Origin: an uncultured Cuneatibacter sp.
GTDB taxonomy: Bacteria; Bacillota; Clostridia; Lachnospirales; Lachnospiraceae
Assembly: GCA_934234215.1 (NCBI GenBank)
Contig: CAKQHB010000012.1
Span: forward strand, 18,023 to 82,022
Reading direction: 5' to 3'
DNA length: 64,000 nucleotides
The translations under genes and the position numbers were made by a program. The notes under the pieces were generated by a model. The model was not told the DNA's origin. It did not search any database and was given only the letters and a program-made list of their open reading frames with translations. Below, in pieces: positions 34,641 through 44,289 of this stretch (positions within the stretch are counted from its first letter, which is position 1; every line of letters begins with the position of its first letter).

Positions 34641-34913
34641 TTATCCCACCTGTGCTTCCTGTTCGTGGCATCTCTGATATTTTTCTTTTGTTGCAAGTCC
34701 GCCGCGGATATGCCGCTCAGATTTGTTGATATCCAGAATCTCTCTGGCCTCCTGTGCCAGAAGCGGATTGATCTCCGGCAGACGTTCTGTCGCGTCCTTA
34801 TGCACCGTGCTCTTACTGATTCCAAATCGTTTCGCCGTCTGGCGCACCGTCGCATGATAGTCTACAATATACTTTCCGATTTCCACAGCTCGTTCTTCGA
34901 TATACTCTTTCAA
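34641..34913 (-). CDS. spoIIID: sporulation transcriptional regulator SpoIIID
   Basis: A 90-residue mother-cell regulator of sporulation. Start MKEYIEERAVEIGKYIVDYH; helix-turn-helix TVRQTAKRFGISKSTVHKDA; then RLPEINPLLAQEAREILDIN and the C-terminal ERHIRGGLATKEKY segment. It activates or represses sigma-E genes and sigK. Its presence indicates an endospore former. In many Clostridia it lies next to mreB, as here. Confidence 0.96.
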   Translation of the reverse strand: MKEYIEERAVEIGKYIVDYHATVRQTAKRFGISKSTVHKDATERLPEINPLLAQEAREILDINKSERHIRGGLATKEKYQRCHEQEAQVG

Positions 34914-34916
34914 TAG

Positions 34917-34962
34917 AAAAGCTCCCGCCGCACTGTTTTGGTACAGTCTATGCGGCGGGAGC
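34917..34962 (-). terminator. intrinsic terminator after the phospholipase gene
   Basis: GCTCCCGCCGCA / TGCGGCGGGAGC perfect stem, with an inner CTGT/ACAG pairing, followed by TTTTCT on the minus strand. Confidence 0.88.
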
Positions 34963-34979
34963 GAGGTTATGTCTTACAT

Positions 34980-35801
34980 TTATTCACTCTTTTGGGGCTT
35001 TTCCCCCAGATAATCCAGCCGGAAGCTCTCACCCAGCGGCTTCTTCTGATATACTGCCAGCAAAAACTCCTCCAGCATCGCCGGAGTCTCCTCCAGTGCT
35101 CTCGTGTATGCGCCAGCCAGCTCCTGCACCGTCGGCTGCAGCGCTGCGATGGGCTTTTTGCTCATGATATGTCCCCGCAGGCTGCGCTTCGCCGGACCGG
35201 TCAGGAATGTTGCACCCTGCAGCAGCGCTCTCTTCGCCTCATTCTGCGGCAGCATCAGCTCCTGAAAAACTCTGGCGGAGCGGATTGCCTCCGCGATATG
35301 ATCCGGTGTCAGAGGCGGATAAAATGCTGCGATCACTTCTTCTGTCTCGAAAGATCCATCCGTCTCCAGATTGCCGCCAATGGCAACGGTCAACGGATCC
35401 AGTCCATCCCGCACCATCAACGCACGGTCAAACGCCATCTCAATCTCGGTATGAACAAAATCTCCAGCCTTGCACCGATGCTCCACGATGGGATGACATG
35501 CCACATCCAATGCATAGTGACACACGGAACCCATCAAATATGCCAATCCCTGATCGTTTGACTCTCTGCGCTGCACCTTTGCGCACCGCGTCAGGAAACG
35601 TCCGCCGGACATATTATGAACTCTGCCGCCAATCTTCTGAATGCTGTTCGGCAGCAGCGGCTGATAGTAATACAGCAGATCCGGTCCCTGCAATCCCAGA
35701 TCAAAAGCAACTCGTTCTACCGTCACCAGTTCCTCCAGTGTCCCGGATAATTTCGTGATCACATCCTGTCCAAATCGATCATGCGCATACATTGCTGGCA
35801 T
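34980..35801 (-). CDS. zinc-dependent phospholipase C family protein
   Basis: A 273-residue all-helical protein of the zinc-dependent phospholipase C / S1-P1 nuclease fold. Metal-binding residues in MYAHDRFG (N-terminal region), GLQGPDLLYYY, HNMSGG, MGSVCHYALDVACHPIVEHR (His/Asp cluster) and DFVHTEIEMAFDR. No signal peptide, unlike the secreted toxin-type enzymes, so it probably belongs to the cytoplasmic uncharacterised branch. Natural substrate unknown. Confidence 0.85.
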   Translation of the reverse strand: MPAMYAHDRFGQDVITKLSGTLEELVTVERVAFDLGLQGPDLLYYYQPLLPNSIQKIGGRVHNMSGGRFLTRCAKVQRRESNDQGLAYLMGSVCHYALDVACHPIVEHRCKAGDFVHTEIEMAFDRALMVRDGLDPLTVAIGGNLETDGSFETEEVIAAFYPPLTPDHIAEAIRSARVFQELMLPQNEAKRALLQGATFLTGPAKRSLRGHIMSKKPIAALQPTVQELAGAYTRALEETPAMLEEFLLAVYQKKPLGESFRLDYLGEKPQKSE

Positions 35802-35824
35802 TGTTTTTTCCTCCTGAATCTTCG

Positions 35825-36694
35825 TTATAATTCTGTCTGTTCCTGATCTGTTCCGTCTGTTTCTTCCCTCAGCATCGTCTCATACTGTTCTATCGCACCT
35901 TCGATCATCTGTTTCCATTCTCCAGGAACAACAAACGGATTTGTGCCATCCGGATTCTGTCCCATCACAGCACGTTTTTCCATCGTATGATTCTGCCCGG
36001 TATGATTTCCCAATACCAGATCTACCGGCAGATTCTTTATCTTCTGCATACTGCTGACAAAATATTTCCTGTATTCCGGCACCTGATATCGCTCCTGAAA
36101 ATCTCTGCACAGTGTATTGATTCCAATTCCCCCGCAAAGCCCTGCAAGGTGTTTCTCTCCGTTTTCTTCCAATGGGATCAGAAATGTCAGAACCCCCATT
36201 GTATGTCCGGGTGTCGCGATCACCCGGATTGCCGTACTTCCAAGGCAAATCTCATCTCCATCCTGGAGGATCACATCCGGGCTGAAAACCTCTACATGTG
36301 CCGGTCCTGCATCTTCTGCCAGCATCAGTTCCGGACGTTCCGCAAACATTTTTGCGTCTCCCTCTCCAAGAAATGTCTTTGCTCCGGAAAGGCTCTTCAA
36401 AAATGCTGTCGTCCCAATATGATCAAAATGACCATGCGTATGTACGATATACTGAATATTTTTCGGAGAAAATCCAGCTTCCCAGATCGCTTCGATCATC
36501 TGTGCCTGCGAAGTCGGATACGTCGTATCGATCAAAATCAGTCCTTCCTCTGTATCCAGAAGATAGGATCCCACATCCTTGTTCCCCACAAAATAAAGGT
36601 TTGCAAAAATCCGGAACGGTTTAACATAATACTTTTCCGGATGCTCGTAAAAGTCTTTCATACGTTCTCTTGAAAATGCATATTTAGATGCCAT
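35825..36694 (-). CDS. MBL-fold metallo-hydrolase
   Basis: A 289-residue metallo-beta-lactamase-fold protein. Metal motif VHTHGHFDHIGT (HXHXDH), ATPGHTMGVLTFLIP (third ligand), and VLGNHTGQNH. The start MASKYAFSRERMKDFYEHPE and the GSYLLDTEEGLILIDTTYP strand fit the subclass-B3-like group. No signal peptide, so not a classical secreted beta-lactamase; substrate unknown. It overlaps the MATE gene by 11 bases, which suggests cotranscription. Confidence 0.85.
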   Translation of the reverse strand: MASKYAFSRERMKDFYEHPEKYYVKPFRIFANLYFVGNKDVGSYLLDTEEGLILIDTTYPTSQAQMIEAIWEAGFSPKNIQYIVHTHGHFDHIGTTAFLKSLSGAKTFLGEGDAKMFAERPELMLAEDAGPAHVEVFSPDVILQDGDEICLGSTAIRVIATPGHTMGVLTFLIPLEENGEKHLAGLCGGIGINTLCRDFQERYQVPEYRKYFVSSMQKIKNLPVDLVLGNHTGQNHTMEKRAVMGQNPDGTNPFVVPGEWKQMIEGAIEQYETMLREETDGTDQEQTEL

Positions 36695-38033
36695 TTTGTT
36701 TCCTCATTTTCTTTCTTGCGATCAAAAAACAAATTGCCTGCGCCACCGTCGTCAGCGCCCATGTCAGCGGATAGGAAATATACAGCACCCTCAGCTCATG
36801 CCACTTTGCAAACACCGTAAAAATCCAGATCAGACGGGCGCCGCAGATCAGCGTCAGCGAGATCACCGTCGGTGCAATGGACATGCCCATGCCTCGCGTT
36901 GCATTTGGGATCATATCCATCAGTCCACAAAATGCATACGGAATCAAGATTACCGAGAATTTAATCATTCCATAAGACACAACTTCCGGATCAGAAGAAT
37001 AGATATGTAAGAATGTCTCGCCGTGGAAATACAAGATCATCGGCAAAATCGTGCAGATCGCAATGACTAAAGCTCCGCATTCCAGCACGATCTTATCTAC
37101 ACGTTTGTAATTCTTCGCACCCACATTTTGTCCCACAAAGCTCAGGCACGCCTGTGCAAACGCACTGGATGCCGTCCACAAAAAGCTGTCCAGATTTGTC
37201 GCTGCCGCATTTCCTGCCATTGCGATCGCACCAAAGGAATTGAGGGAACTCTGCACAACGATATTGGAAAAGTCGATGACGATGCCCTGCAAGCCCGCCG
37301 GAATCCCCAGCACCAGAATGCGCTTCAACGCTCTCGCCCGGAAGGAAATCTGCCGCCAGTCCAGACGATACGGCGCCGCGTCCGTCAACAGACATCGCAT
37401 GACCATGACTGCGGAAAACGCCTGAGAGATCACCGTCGCAACGCCGACACCGATCACCCCCAGATGGAATGTGACAACCAAAAAGACATTCAGCCCTGCA
37501 TTTAAGACACCGGAAATCAGCAGATAATACAGTGGTCGCTTCGTATCTCCGATGGCCCGCAGAATTGCCGCACCGAAATTGTACAGCATGAAAAACGGCA
37601 TGCCGGAAAAATAAATTTGCAGATAAATGACTGCCATATCCAGAACATCCTCCGGCGTATGCATCATCTGCAAAATCGGACGTACCGAGAAGATACCCAC
37701 AAAAATCATAAGAATTCCGCACACAATTGCCAGCGCAATGGAAGTGTGAACTGTGTCGTGCAGCGCTTTTTCATCGCCTGCACCATAGTTTTTTGCCGCC
37801 TCGATATTCGTGCCCAACGACAACCCCGTGAACAGATTCGTCATCGTGTACACCAGCGCACTGGTGGAGCCAACGGCTGCCAGCGCCGCGTTTCCGGAAA
37901 ACCGTCCGACAACGACCATATCGATCGCATTGAACAACAGCTGCAAAATGCCCGATATCATCAATGGAATTGAGAACTGAATCAGTTTCGGAAACAGCGA
38001 TCCATGCACCATATCAATCTCATGTGATTTCAT
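36684..38033 (-). CDS. MATE family multidrug/sodium antiporter
   Basis: A 449-residue inner-membrane exporter with two related six-helix halves. First half includes FPKLIQFSIPLMISGILQLL and VVVGRFSGNAALAAVGST; the second starts near RILVLGIPAGLQGIVIDFSN. NorM/DinF-like branch. Drives efflux with sodium or proton flow. Linked to the MBL hydrolase by an 11-base overlap. Confidence 0.92.
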   Translation of the reverse strand: MKSHEIDMVHGSLFPKLIQFSIPLMISGILQLLFNAIDMVVVGRFSGNAALAAVGSTSALVYTMTNLFTGLSLGTNIEAAKNYGAGDEKALHDTVHTSIALAIVCGILMIFVGIFSVRPILQMMHTPEDVLDMAVIYLQIYFSGMPFFMLYNFGAAILRAIGDTKRPLYYLLISGVLNAGLNVFLVVTFHLGVIGVGVATVISQAFSAVMVMRCLLTDAAPYRLDWRQISFRARALKRILVLGIPAGLQGIVIDFSNIVVQSSLNSFGAIAMAGNAAATNLDSFLWTASSAFAQACLSFVGQNVGAKNYKRVDKIVLECGALVIAICTILPMILYFHGETFLHIYSSDPEVVSYGMIKFSVILIPYAFCGLMDMIPNATRGMGMSIAPTVISLTLICGARLIWIFTVFAKWHELRVLYISYPLTWALTTVAQAICFLIARKKMRKQNGI

Positions 38034-38136
38034 ACTTTTCCTTTTCTCCCCAATCGTATTTGCTTACGTCATATAATCTTTATTATACTGCATCTACCCA
38101 CTGTCGGTAAAGACAGAAATCCGCTCCTATAATGTA

Positions 38137-38277
38137 AAAATAGAATCCTGCTCCGCAGGATTCTCCGCCTGCGGCGGGTCGCGAAGCGACAAATTCTGCT
38201 CCGCCGCAGTGTGATCCATGCGGAGCGCTTTTTTGCTTTATAGGAAATGCGACGCAATTTCCTATAAAGTAAAAAAG
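38137..38277 (-). repeat. intergenic repeat family R2, copy b
   Basis: 141 bases matching copy a (24366-24506) at all but about seven positions. Terminal stem CTTTATAGGAAAT / ATTTCCTATAAAG. On the minus strand it starts at the T-tract of the nrdDG terminator. Confidence 0.85.
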
Positions 38278-38308
38278 CTCCGGAAACAGTTCTGCTCCCG
38301 AAGCTTTC
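38271..38308 (-). terminator. intrinsic terminator after nrdG
   Basis: AGCTTCGGGAGCAG pairs with CTGTTTCCGGAGCT (small internal loops) and is followed by TTTTTT on the minus strand; R2b follows directly. Confidence 0.8.
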
Positions 38309-38326
38309 TTACTCTCTTTGTATTCC

Positions 38327-38857
38327 TTATCTGCGGCACTTTTCCCACAGCACAGGCTCGTGAGCCGCCAGCGTCTTTTTCATGTCGAGGATTCTCTGAT
38401 TTTCTGATCCACGGAACTGCAAAGAAATGTTTTTCTTCTCAGCCACGAATCGTCCATCCACGAGAATGTCGATCAGCGACAACAGTTCATCCGTATACTC
38501 ACATCTTGGATGGCTGCCGTCAGTCTGCAGCTCCTCTAGTGTGAATCCAGAGAACATCCAAATATCCTTTTTCGGATACGTCTCCCGAATCCGGTGAATC
38601 AAAGGCAACAGATCCCGCTGATTCTGCGGCTCAAACGGTTCTCCGCCCAGCACGGTAAATCCTGTGATATAATCTGGCTTCAACAGATCCATAATGTATT
38701 CTTCTGTCTCTTTTGTGAACGGCTGTCCGTAACAGAAGTCCCATGTCTGCGGCTGAAAACAGTCTTTGCAGTGATTCGTGCAGCCGGAGACAAATAACGT
38801 AATACGGACACCAACACCATTTGCAATATCACAATTTTTAATTTCACCGTAATACAT
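38327..38857 (-). CDS. nrdG: anaerobic ribonucleotide reductase activating enzyme
   Basis: A 176-residue radical-SAM activase that installs the glycyl radical on NrdD. FeS cysteines in FVSGCTNHCKDCFQ (CX3CX2C); SAM-binding FTVLGGEPFEPQN. 54 bases downstream of nrdD. Confidence 0.95.
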   Translation of the reverse strand: MYYGEIKNCDIANGVGVRITLFVSGCTNHCKDCFQPQTWDFCYGQPFTKETEEYIMDLLKPDYITGFTVLGGEPFEPQNQRDLLPLIHRIRETYPKKDIWMFSGFTLEELQTDGSHPRCEYTDELLSLIDILVDGRFVAEKKNISLQFRGSENQRILDMKKTLAAHEPVLWEKCRR

Positions 38858-38911
38858 AATGAATGTCCCTTCTTGTCTCGATTTTTTTCCGGAGATTCTC
38901 GAGTTGTAGTT

Positions 38912-41089
38912 TTACAGGTGCAGTACGCGCTCGCGGATTTCCTGAGTACGACCCTGGTTCCAGAACTGGGTTCCGATGTAACCGCAGGTACGGCGTGCGA
39001 CATTCATCTTGTCCTGATCGCGGTTACCGCAGTTCGGACACTCCCAGATCAGCTTGCCATCCTCGTCCTCGATGATGCGGATTTCTCCGTCATAGCCGCA
39101 GCACTGGCAGTAGTCGCTCTTTGTGTTCAGCTCTGCATACATGATATTGTCATAAATATACTGCATCACCGACAGAACTGCCGGAATGTTGTCCTGCATG
39201 TTCGGTACTTCCACATAGCTGATGGCGCCGCCCGGAGACAGCTCCTGAAACTCAGATTCGAATTTCAGCTTTGTGAAGGCATCAATGTGCTCGGTTACGT
39301 GTACATGATAGCTGTTTGTGATGTAGTTCTTATCGGTAACGCCCGGAATGATGCCGAAACGGTTCTGCAGGCACTTTGCAAACTTGTAAGTCGTGCTCTC
39401 CAGCGGAGTGCCGTATACGGAGAAGTCGATGTTCTCTTTCTTCTTCCACTCGGCGCAGGCATCGTTCAGACGCTTCATTACGGACAGTGCAAAATCCTTT
39501 GCCTCTGCATCGGTGTGGGACTTTCCTGTCATGTAACGAACACACTCGTACAGACCTGCATAGCCCAGAGAGATCGTGGAATATCCGTTGAACAGCAGCG
39601 GATCGATCACTTCACCCTTTTTCAGACGAGCCAATGCGCCGTACTGCCACAGGATCGGAGCAACGTCAGACGGAGTGCCTAACAGACGCTTGTGACGGCA
39701 CATCAGTGCGCGGTAACACAGATCCAGTCTCTCGTCAAAAATCTTCCAGAACTGCTCCATGTCACCTGCTGAGGAGCATGCAACGTCTACCAGATTCAGT
39801 GTCACAACACCCTGATTGAAACGTCCGTAATACTGGGGCTTGCCCTGATCGTTGATATAAGGAGTCAGGAAGCTGCGGCAGCCCATGCAGGGATAGCAAT
39901 GGCCCTCTCCGTTTGCATCGACCTTCAGCTCCTTCATCTTCTTTTCGGAAATGTAGTCCGGCACCATACGCTTTGCAGTGCAGCGAGCTGCCAACTCGGT
40001 CAGATACCAGTACTTGCTGTCCTCGTGGATGTTGTCCTCTTCCAACACATAGATCAGCTTCGGGAATGCAGGAGTGATGTACACGCCCTTTTCATTCTTG
40101 ACACCAAGAATACGCTGGTTCAGCATCTCCTCGATGATCATCGCAAGGTCATCTCTCGTGCGGCCCTCCGGAACTTCGTCCAGGTACATAAAGACGGTTA
40201 CGAACGGTGCCTGACCATTCGTCGTCATGAGGGTGATGACCTGATACTGGATCATCTGGATACCCTTCTTGATTTCTTCTTTTACACGCATCTCCGTCAC
40301 ATGATCGATCTGCTCGTTGTTCAGCTCCAGACCGGCTGCCTGGAACTCCTCCTCAACCTGCTTGCGGAACTTCTGACGGCTGACCTCAACGAACGGTGCC
40401 AGATGGGACAGGGATACACTCTGTCCGCCGTACTGGGAGCTGGCGATCTGTGCGATCGTCTGTGTCGCAATATTACAGGCGGTGGAAAAGCTCTTGGGCT
40501 TCTCGATCATCGTCTCGCTGACAACGGTGCCATTCTGAAGCATATCCTCCAGATTCACCAGACAGCAGTTGTGCATATGCTGTGCAAAATAATCGGAATC
40601 ATGGAAATGGATGATACCCTTCTCATGTGCTTCCACGATATCCGGCGGCAGCAGAAAACGTCTCGTGATGTCCTTGCTGACCTCACCTGCCATATAGTCA
40701 CGCTGTACACTGTTGACGGTCGGATTCTTATTGGAGTTTTCCTGCTTGACCTCTTCGTTCTCGCACTCCAGCAGGCTCATGATCTGCTTATCGGTGGAGT
40801 TCGCCTTGCGTGCAAGCTGTCTCTCATAGCGGTAAGTGATGTAATTCCGCGCAACGCTGTATGCCTTCTGCGCCATGATCTCATCTTCTACAAGATCCTG
40901 GATCTCCTCTACGTTCGGGGAACGGCGCATGCTGATGCATGCCTCCTCCACGTTGCGATAAATCTCTCCGATCTGATCCTCCCGCAGTCTCTCTGCCGGG
41001 ATCACACTCTCATTTGCTCTGCGAATTGCTGACACAATTTTCGTGCCGTCAAAATCACACTCGGCGCCACTTCTCTTAATAATCTTCAT
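38912..41089 (-). CDS. nrdD: anaerobic ribonucleoside-triphosphate reductase
   Basis: A 725-residue class III RNR. N-terminal ATP-cone (KIIKRSGAECDFDGTKIVSA) for allosteric control, central finger-loop region, C-terminal zinc site (CQCCG and CPNCG), and the glycyl-radical motif RTCGYIG with G703. Supplies dNTPs without oxygen. Paired with nrdG downstream; the promoter carries two NrdR-type boxes and the leader an early terminator hairpin. Confidence 0.97.
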   Translation of the reverse strand: MKIIKRSGAECDFDGTKIVSAIRRANESVIPAERLREDQIGEIYRNVEEACISMRRSPNVEEIQDLVEDEIMAQKAYSVARNYITYRYERQLARKANSTDKQIMSLLECENEEVKQENSNKNPTVNSVQRDYMAGEVSKDITRRFLLPPDIVEAHEKGIIHFHDSDYFAQHMHNCCLVNLEDMLQNGTVVSETMIEKPKSFSTACNIATQTIAQIASSQYGGQSVSLSHLAPFVEVSRQKFRKQVEEEFQAAGLELNNEQIDHVTEMRVKEEIKKGIQMIQYQVITLMTTNGQAPFVTVFMYLDEVPEGRTRDDLAMIIEEMLNQRILGVKNEKGVYITPAFPKLIYVLEEDNIHEDSKYWYLTELAARCTAKRMVPDYISEKKMKELKVDANGEGHCYPCMGCRSFLTPYINDQGKPQYYGRFNQGVVTLNLVDVACSSAGDMEQFWKIFDERLDLCYRALMCRHKRLLGTPSDVAPILWQYGALARLKKGEVIDPLLFNGYSTISLGYAGLYECVRYMTGKSHTDAEAKDFALSVMKRLNDACAEWKKKENIDFSVYGTPLESTTYKFAKCLQNRFGIIPGVTDKNYITNSYHVHVTEHIDAFTKLKFESEFQELSPGGAISYVEVPNMQDNIPAVLSVMQYIYDNIMYAELNTKSDYCQCCGYDGEIRIIEDEDGKLIWECPNCGNRDQDKMNVARRTCGYIGTQFWNQGRTQEIRERVLHL

Positions 41090-41169
41090 GGTGTCTGCCC
41101 CCTTCTCAAATTCTGAAATGTATTTGTTTCTCTATTTGGAATACGATGTCTTACACATCGCTTTGTTTC

Positions 41170-41205
41170 AAAAAAAGACGAATCCCCGAAGGGATCCGCG
41201 CGTCT
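41170..41205 (-). terminator. promoter-proximal terminator in the nrdDG leader
   Basis: AGACGCGCGGATCC-CTTC-GGGGATTCGTCT hairpin (one small bulge) followed by at least six T, minus strand. It starts about 14 bases after the predicted transcription start and 80 bases before nrdD. No upstream minus-strand gene exists for it to terminate, so it may be an attenuator. Confidence 0.65.
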
Positions 41206-41225
41206 TTCTTGTGCATCGCTCCGTA

Positions 41226-41255
41226 AGTATACACCAGATATTGTGCCGCAGTCAA
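41226..41255 (-). promoter_or_regulatory. promoter of nrdDG
   Basis: TTGACT, 18-base spacer, TATACT on the minus strand, overlapping the downstream NrdR-type box. Confidence 0.65.
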
Positions 41256-41278
41256 GCTGTGGACACCAGATTTTGTGG
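41231..41278. promoter_or_regulatory. two NrdR-type boxes
   Basis: ACACCAGATATTGTGC at 41231-41246 and ACACCAGATTTTGTGG at 41263-41278, 32 bases apart, about three helical turns. This fits the tandem 16-base boxes bound by NrdR. One lies between -35 and -10, the other upstream of -35. Confidence 0.75.
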
Positions 41279-41394
41279 TGTTTTGTAAAGTAGTGAAATT
41301 CACTCTGTCAAGTTCCATTCTTACCGATTCTATGAATTTCATTCAGAACATTCCTTATTTATAAAGGAAATATTATTTTTTTGTAAAATAATCA

Positions 41395-41423
41395 TTGACA
41401 AACATTTCGAAAGCCCCTACTAT
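41395..41423 (+). promoter_or_regulatory. promoter of the nucleobase permease
   Basis: TTGACA, 17-base spacer, TACTAT; 35 bases before the permease start. Too little room for a riboswitch. Confidence 0.6.
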
Positions 41424-41458
41424 TCTCTTTAGGTTTTTACACTATAAGGAGGCATTCC

Positions 41459-42868
41459 ATGTCAAAAGAAAAAAATGTAAGTCTTGGCACGACCGGTATC
41501 TATGATGCCAGCGTCCTCGGTGTTCCGAAGATGCTCATCCTCGGTCTGCAGCACACCTTCGCTATGTTTGGTGCGACTGTCCTTGTTCCTCTGCTCACGG
41601 GACTGAACATGCAGACCACCCTGTTAATGGCAGGTCTTGGTACTCTGCTGTTCCACCTGATCACCGGCAGAAAGGTTCCGATATTCCTTGGATCTTCTTT
41701 CGCATTCCTCGGTGGTTACGCTGCTGTTACCGGTATGGCACCGGAGGGCGCTGCGGCTGCTTCTATGCTGCCCTACGCATGTCTGGGTGTTGCGATTGCC
41801 GGTCTTGTTTACCTGATCTTAGCTGCTGTTTTTGCAGTCTTTGATGTCAAGAAGGTAATGAAGTTCTTCCCGCCGGTTGTAACCGGTCCGATCATCATTG
41901 CCATCGGTCTGAGTCTGGCAGGCAGTGCGATCGGCAACTGTGAAACCTGCTGGCCCATCGCTCTGATTGCTCTGATCAGCGTTATCATTTTCAATATCTG
42001 GGGACGCGGCATGGCAAAGATCGTTCCGATCCTGCTGGGTATTCTGATCTCTGTTGTATTTGCAATCGTTCTGGCTCTGCTGTTTGGTGAGTCTGTAGAC
42101 GGCTACATCACCATCGGCGGCAACACTGCTTTACAGCTCTTCTCCGAGGACAAGCTGCAGGCATTCCGCGATGCAAGCTGGATCGGTCTTCCGATCTACA
42201 AGGACTGCATCGTATTTGGCAACATTAAGGATTCTTCTCTGGCTGTCAGCGCTATTGTTGCTGTCGTTCCGATCGCTCTGGCTTCCATGATGGAGCATAT
42301 CGGTGATATCTCCGCAGTCAGCGCTACCACCGGTAAGAACTTCCTTGCAGATCCCGGTCTGAAGAGAACTCTGGTTGGTGACGGTCTGGCAACTACCATG
42401 TCTTCTCTGTTCGGCGGTCCTGCAAATACAACATACGGCGAGAACACCGGTGTTCTTGCTCTGACAAAGGTATACGATCCGAAGGTTGTCCGCATCGCTG
42501 CCTGCTTCGCAATCCTGCTTTCCTTCTCCCCGAAGGTTGCTGCTGCGATCAGCCTGCTGCCCACTTCCATCATCGGTGGTATCTCCTTCATCCTGTACGG
42601 TATGATCTCCGGCGTTGGTATCCGTAACGTCGTTGAGAATCAGGTTGATATGACCAAGAGCCGTAACCTGATCATCATCGCTGTTATCCTTGTTTGTGCA
42701 CTGGGTATCTCCAGCGTTGACTTCTCCATCGGCGAATTTAACATCAGCCTGACTTCCCTGGCAGTTGCCGCTATCGCAGGTATTGCTCTGAATGCGATCC
42801 TGCCCGGTAACGACTATGTTTTCGAAGCTGCTGAATATAAGAACGGCATTGTAGAAAGCGAGGAATAA
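41459..42868 (+). CDS. NCS2 uracil/xanthine permease
   Basis: A 469-residue nucleobase:cation symporter with about 14 membrane segments. Signature LGLQHTFAMFGATVLVPLLT near the N-terminus, conserved FLGSSFAF, MMEHIGDISAVSATTGKNFL (substrate-binding Glu region), and NTTYGENTGVLALTKVYD. The latter two point to the uracil branch (UraA/PyrP), though xanthine cannot be ruled out. RBS AAGGAGG. Its own promoter and terminator. Confidence 0.9.
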   Translation: MSKEKNVSLGTTGIYDASVLGVPKMLILGLQHTFAMFGATVLVPLLTGLNMQTTLLMAGLGTLLFHLITGRKVPIFLGSSFAFLGGYAAVTGMAPEGAAAASMLPYACLGVAIAGLVYLILAAVFAVFDVKKVMKFFPPVVTGPIIIAIGLSLAGSAIGNCETCWPIALIALISVIIFNIWGRGMAKIVPILLGILISVVFAIVLALLFGESVDGYITIGGNTALQLFSEDKLQAFRDASWIGLPIYKDCIVFGNIKDSSLAVSAIVAVVPIALASMMEHIGDISAVSATTGKNFLADPGLKRTLVGDGLATTMSSLFGGPANTTYGENTGVLALTKVYDPKVVRIAACFAILLSFSPKVAAAISLLPTSIIGGISFILYGMISGVGIRNVVENQVDMTKSRNLIIIAVILVCALGISSVDFSIGEFNISLTSLAVAAIAGIALNAILPGNDYVFEAAEYKNGIVESEE

Positions 42869-42893
42869 TCTTTCGGTCTTTCTAAATGCATTT

Positions 42894-42937
42894 AAAAAAG
42901 CCTCAGTTGGAATTTCATTTCCGACTGAGGCTTTCTC
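42894..42937 (+). terminator. intrinsic terminator of the permease
   Basis: AAAGCCTCAGTTGGAA / TTCCGACTGAGGCTTT with a short loop and flanking A and T tracts; it may also end the minus-strand dipeptidase operon. Confidence 0.88.
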
Positions 42938-42963
42938 TTTGTCCTGTCACAGACGTTTTTATT

Positions 42964-44289
42964 TTATGCTTCTAACAATTTGAGGATCGCTTTCTTGTAG
43001 ATCTCCACCTGCTGTGCAAACTGCTCCAGCTTCATAGACTCGTTTGCATCGTGGATGTGGTTGTCCTCTCCGGGGAACTCGCAGCCAAATGCGATGATGC
43101 CGGGAACACTCTTTGCGTAAGTGCCGCCACCAATCACCATCGGCTGTGTCTCTGTGTCACCGGTTACTTCCACGTATGCCTCATGCAGCTTCTTTACCAA
43201 CTCAGAATCTTCCGGATAAAACAGCGGCTCTCCAATGTGGTCGATCTCGATGCGGCCGTTCTCGTCTTCCAGATACGGAGCTACAAGAGCACGCATCTTT
43301 TCCGGATTCAGAGTCACCGGATAACGAATGTCGATCGTACCGCTGATGATGCCGTCTGCAGTCTTCACAATACCGTTGTTCAGCGTCAGAGCGCCGTACT
43401 CGTCGGATACCTTTGCGCCGATGCCAATGCCATCGCAGGTCGTTCCGAAATGGCTCATGTAGAACTCTACGAAAGCATCCTTCATACCGGCATCCTGCAG
43501 TGCCTTCATCGTAAATGCAGCTGCATTGACACCCAGCTCCGGTGTGCTGGCATGTGCTGCCACACCCTGTACATCCATCGTGATCCCGCCATTCTCTTCC
43601 GTCACAGCTGCCTCGATGTGATCCGCCGCGAAGCAATCCTTCAACTTCCGAACATCCACTGCATCTGCCGGTACAACAGTCACACAGTGGTTGCACACTG
43701 CGTTGCTGACAAATCCACCGTTCATGGAAATAATGTTTGTATGCTTGCTGTAGAAGTTCAGCTTCATGCCGCCCTTCTCACCAAAAATACCAGGGAAGTA
43801 TCCGTCCGGTGTGAATCCGGTGGTGATCGGCTCGCCGTGCTCGGCGTAATACTGCATGCAGGCAGAACCTGTCTCCTCGTTGCAGCCCATGAGCAGACGA
43901 ACACGCTTGTTCATCGGGATGCCCATATCCTTAACTGCCTTCATTGCAAACATCGAAGCGATGACAGCACCCTTATCATCGTTGACACCGCGGCCATAGA
44001 TCACATCGCCCTTGCGGACAACGGTGAACGGATCGGTCTCCCAGCCTTCTCCTGCCGGTACGACATCCAGATGTCCTACGATTCCGATGATCTCCTCACC
44101 GGAACCCATCTCGGCGTAACCACAATAATTTTCCATGTTCTTTGTCTCAAAGCCCATCTCCTCAGCAATCTGCAGTGCCTCTGCCAGACACGCTGCAGGA
44201 GCTTCGCCAAAGGGCTTGCCGGGCAATGCCTCACCCTCTACGGAATTGTACTTTACAAGACGCGCTAACGCCTGAATCATTTCTTCCAT
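42964..44289 (-). CDS. M20 dipeptidase (PepV/Sapep-like)
   Basis: A 441-residue dizinc peptidase. Metal-site motifs VGHLDVVPAGEGWETDPF, GRGVNDDKGAVIASMFAMK, and GCNEETGSACMQYY; C-terminal HIHDANESMKLEQF. Lid domain around residues 185-300. Cleaves dipeptides with broad specificity. It overlaps thrE by 13 bases and ends the enolase-ThrE-PepV operon. Confidence 0.9.
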   Translation of the reverse strand: MEEMIQALARLVKYNSVEGEALPGKPFGEAPAACLAEALQIAEEMGFETKNMENYCGYAEMGSGEEIIGIVGHLDVVPAGEGWETDPFTVVRKGDVIYGRGVNDDKGAVIASMFAMKAVKDMGIPMNKRVRLLMGCNEETGSACMQYYAEHGEPITTGFTPDGYFPGIFGEKGGMKLNFYSKHTNIISMNGGFVSNAVCNHCVTVVPADAVDVRKLKDCFAADHIEAAVTEENGGITMDVQGVAAHASTPELGVNAAAFTMKALQDAGMKDAFVEFYMSHFGTTCDGIGIGAKVSDEYGALTLNNGIVKTADGIISGTIDIRYPVTLNPEKMRALVAPYLEDENGRIEIDHIGEPLFYPEDSELVKKLHEAYVEVTGDTETQPMVIGGGTYAKSVPGIIAFGCEFPGEDNHIHDANESMKLEQFAQQVEIYKKAILKLLEA

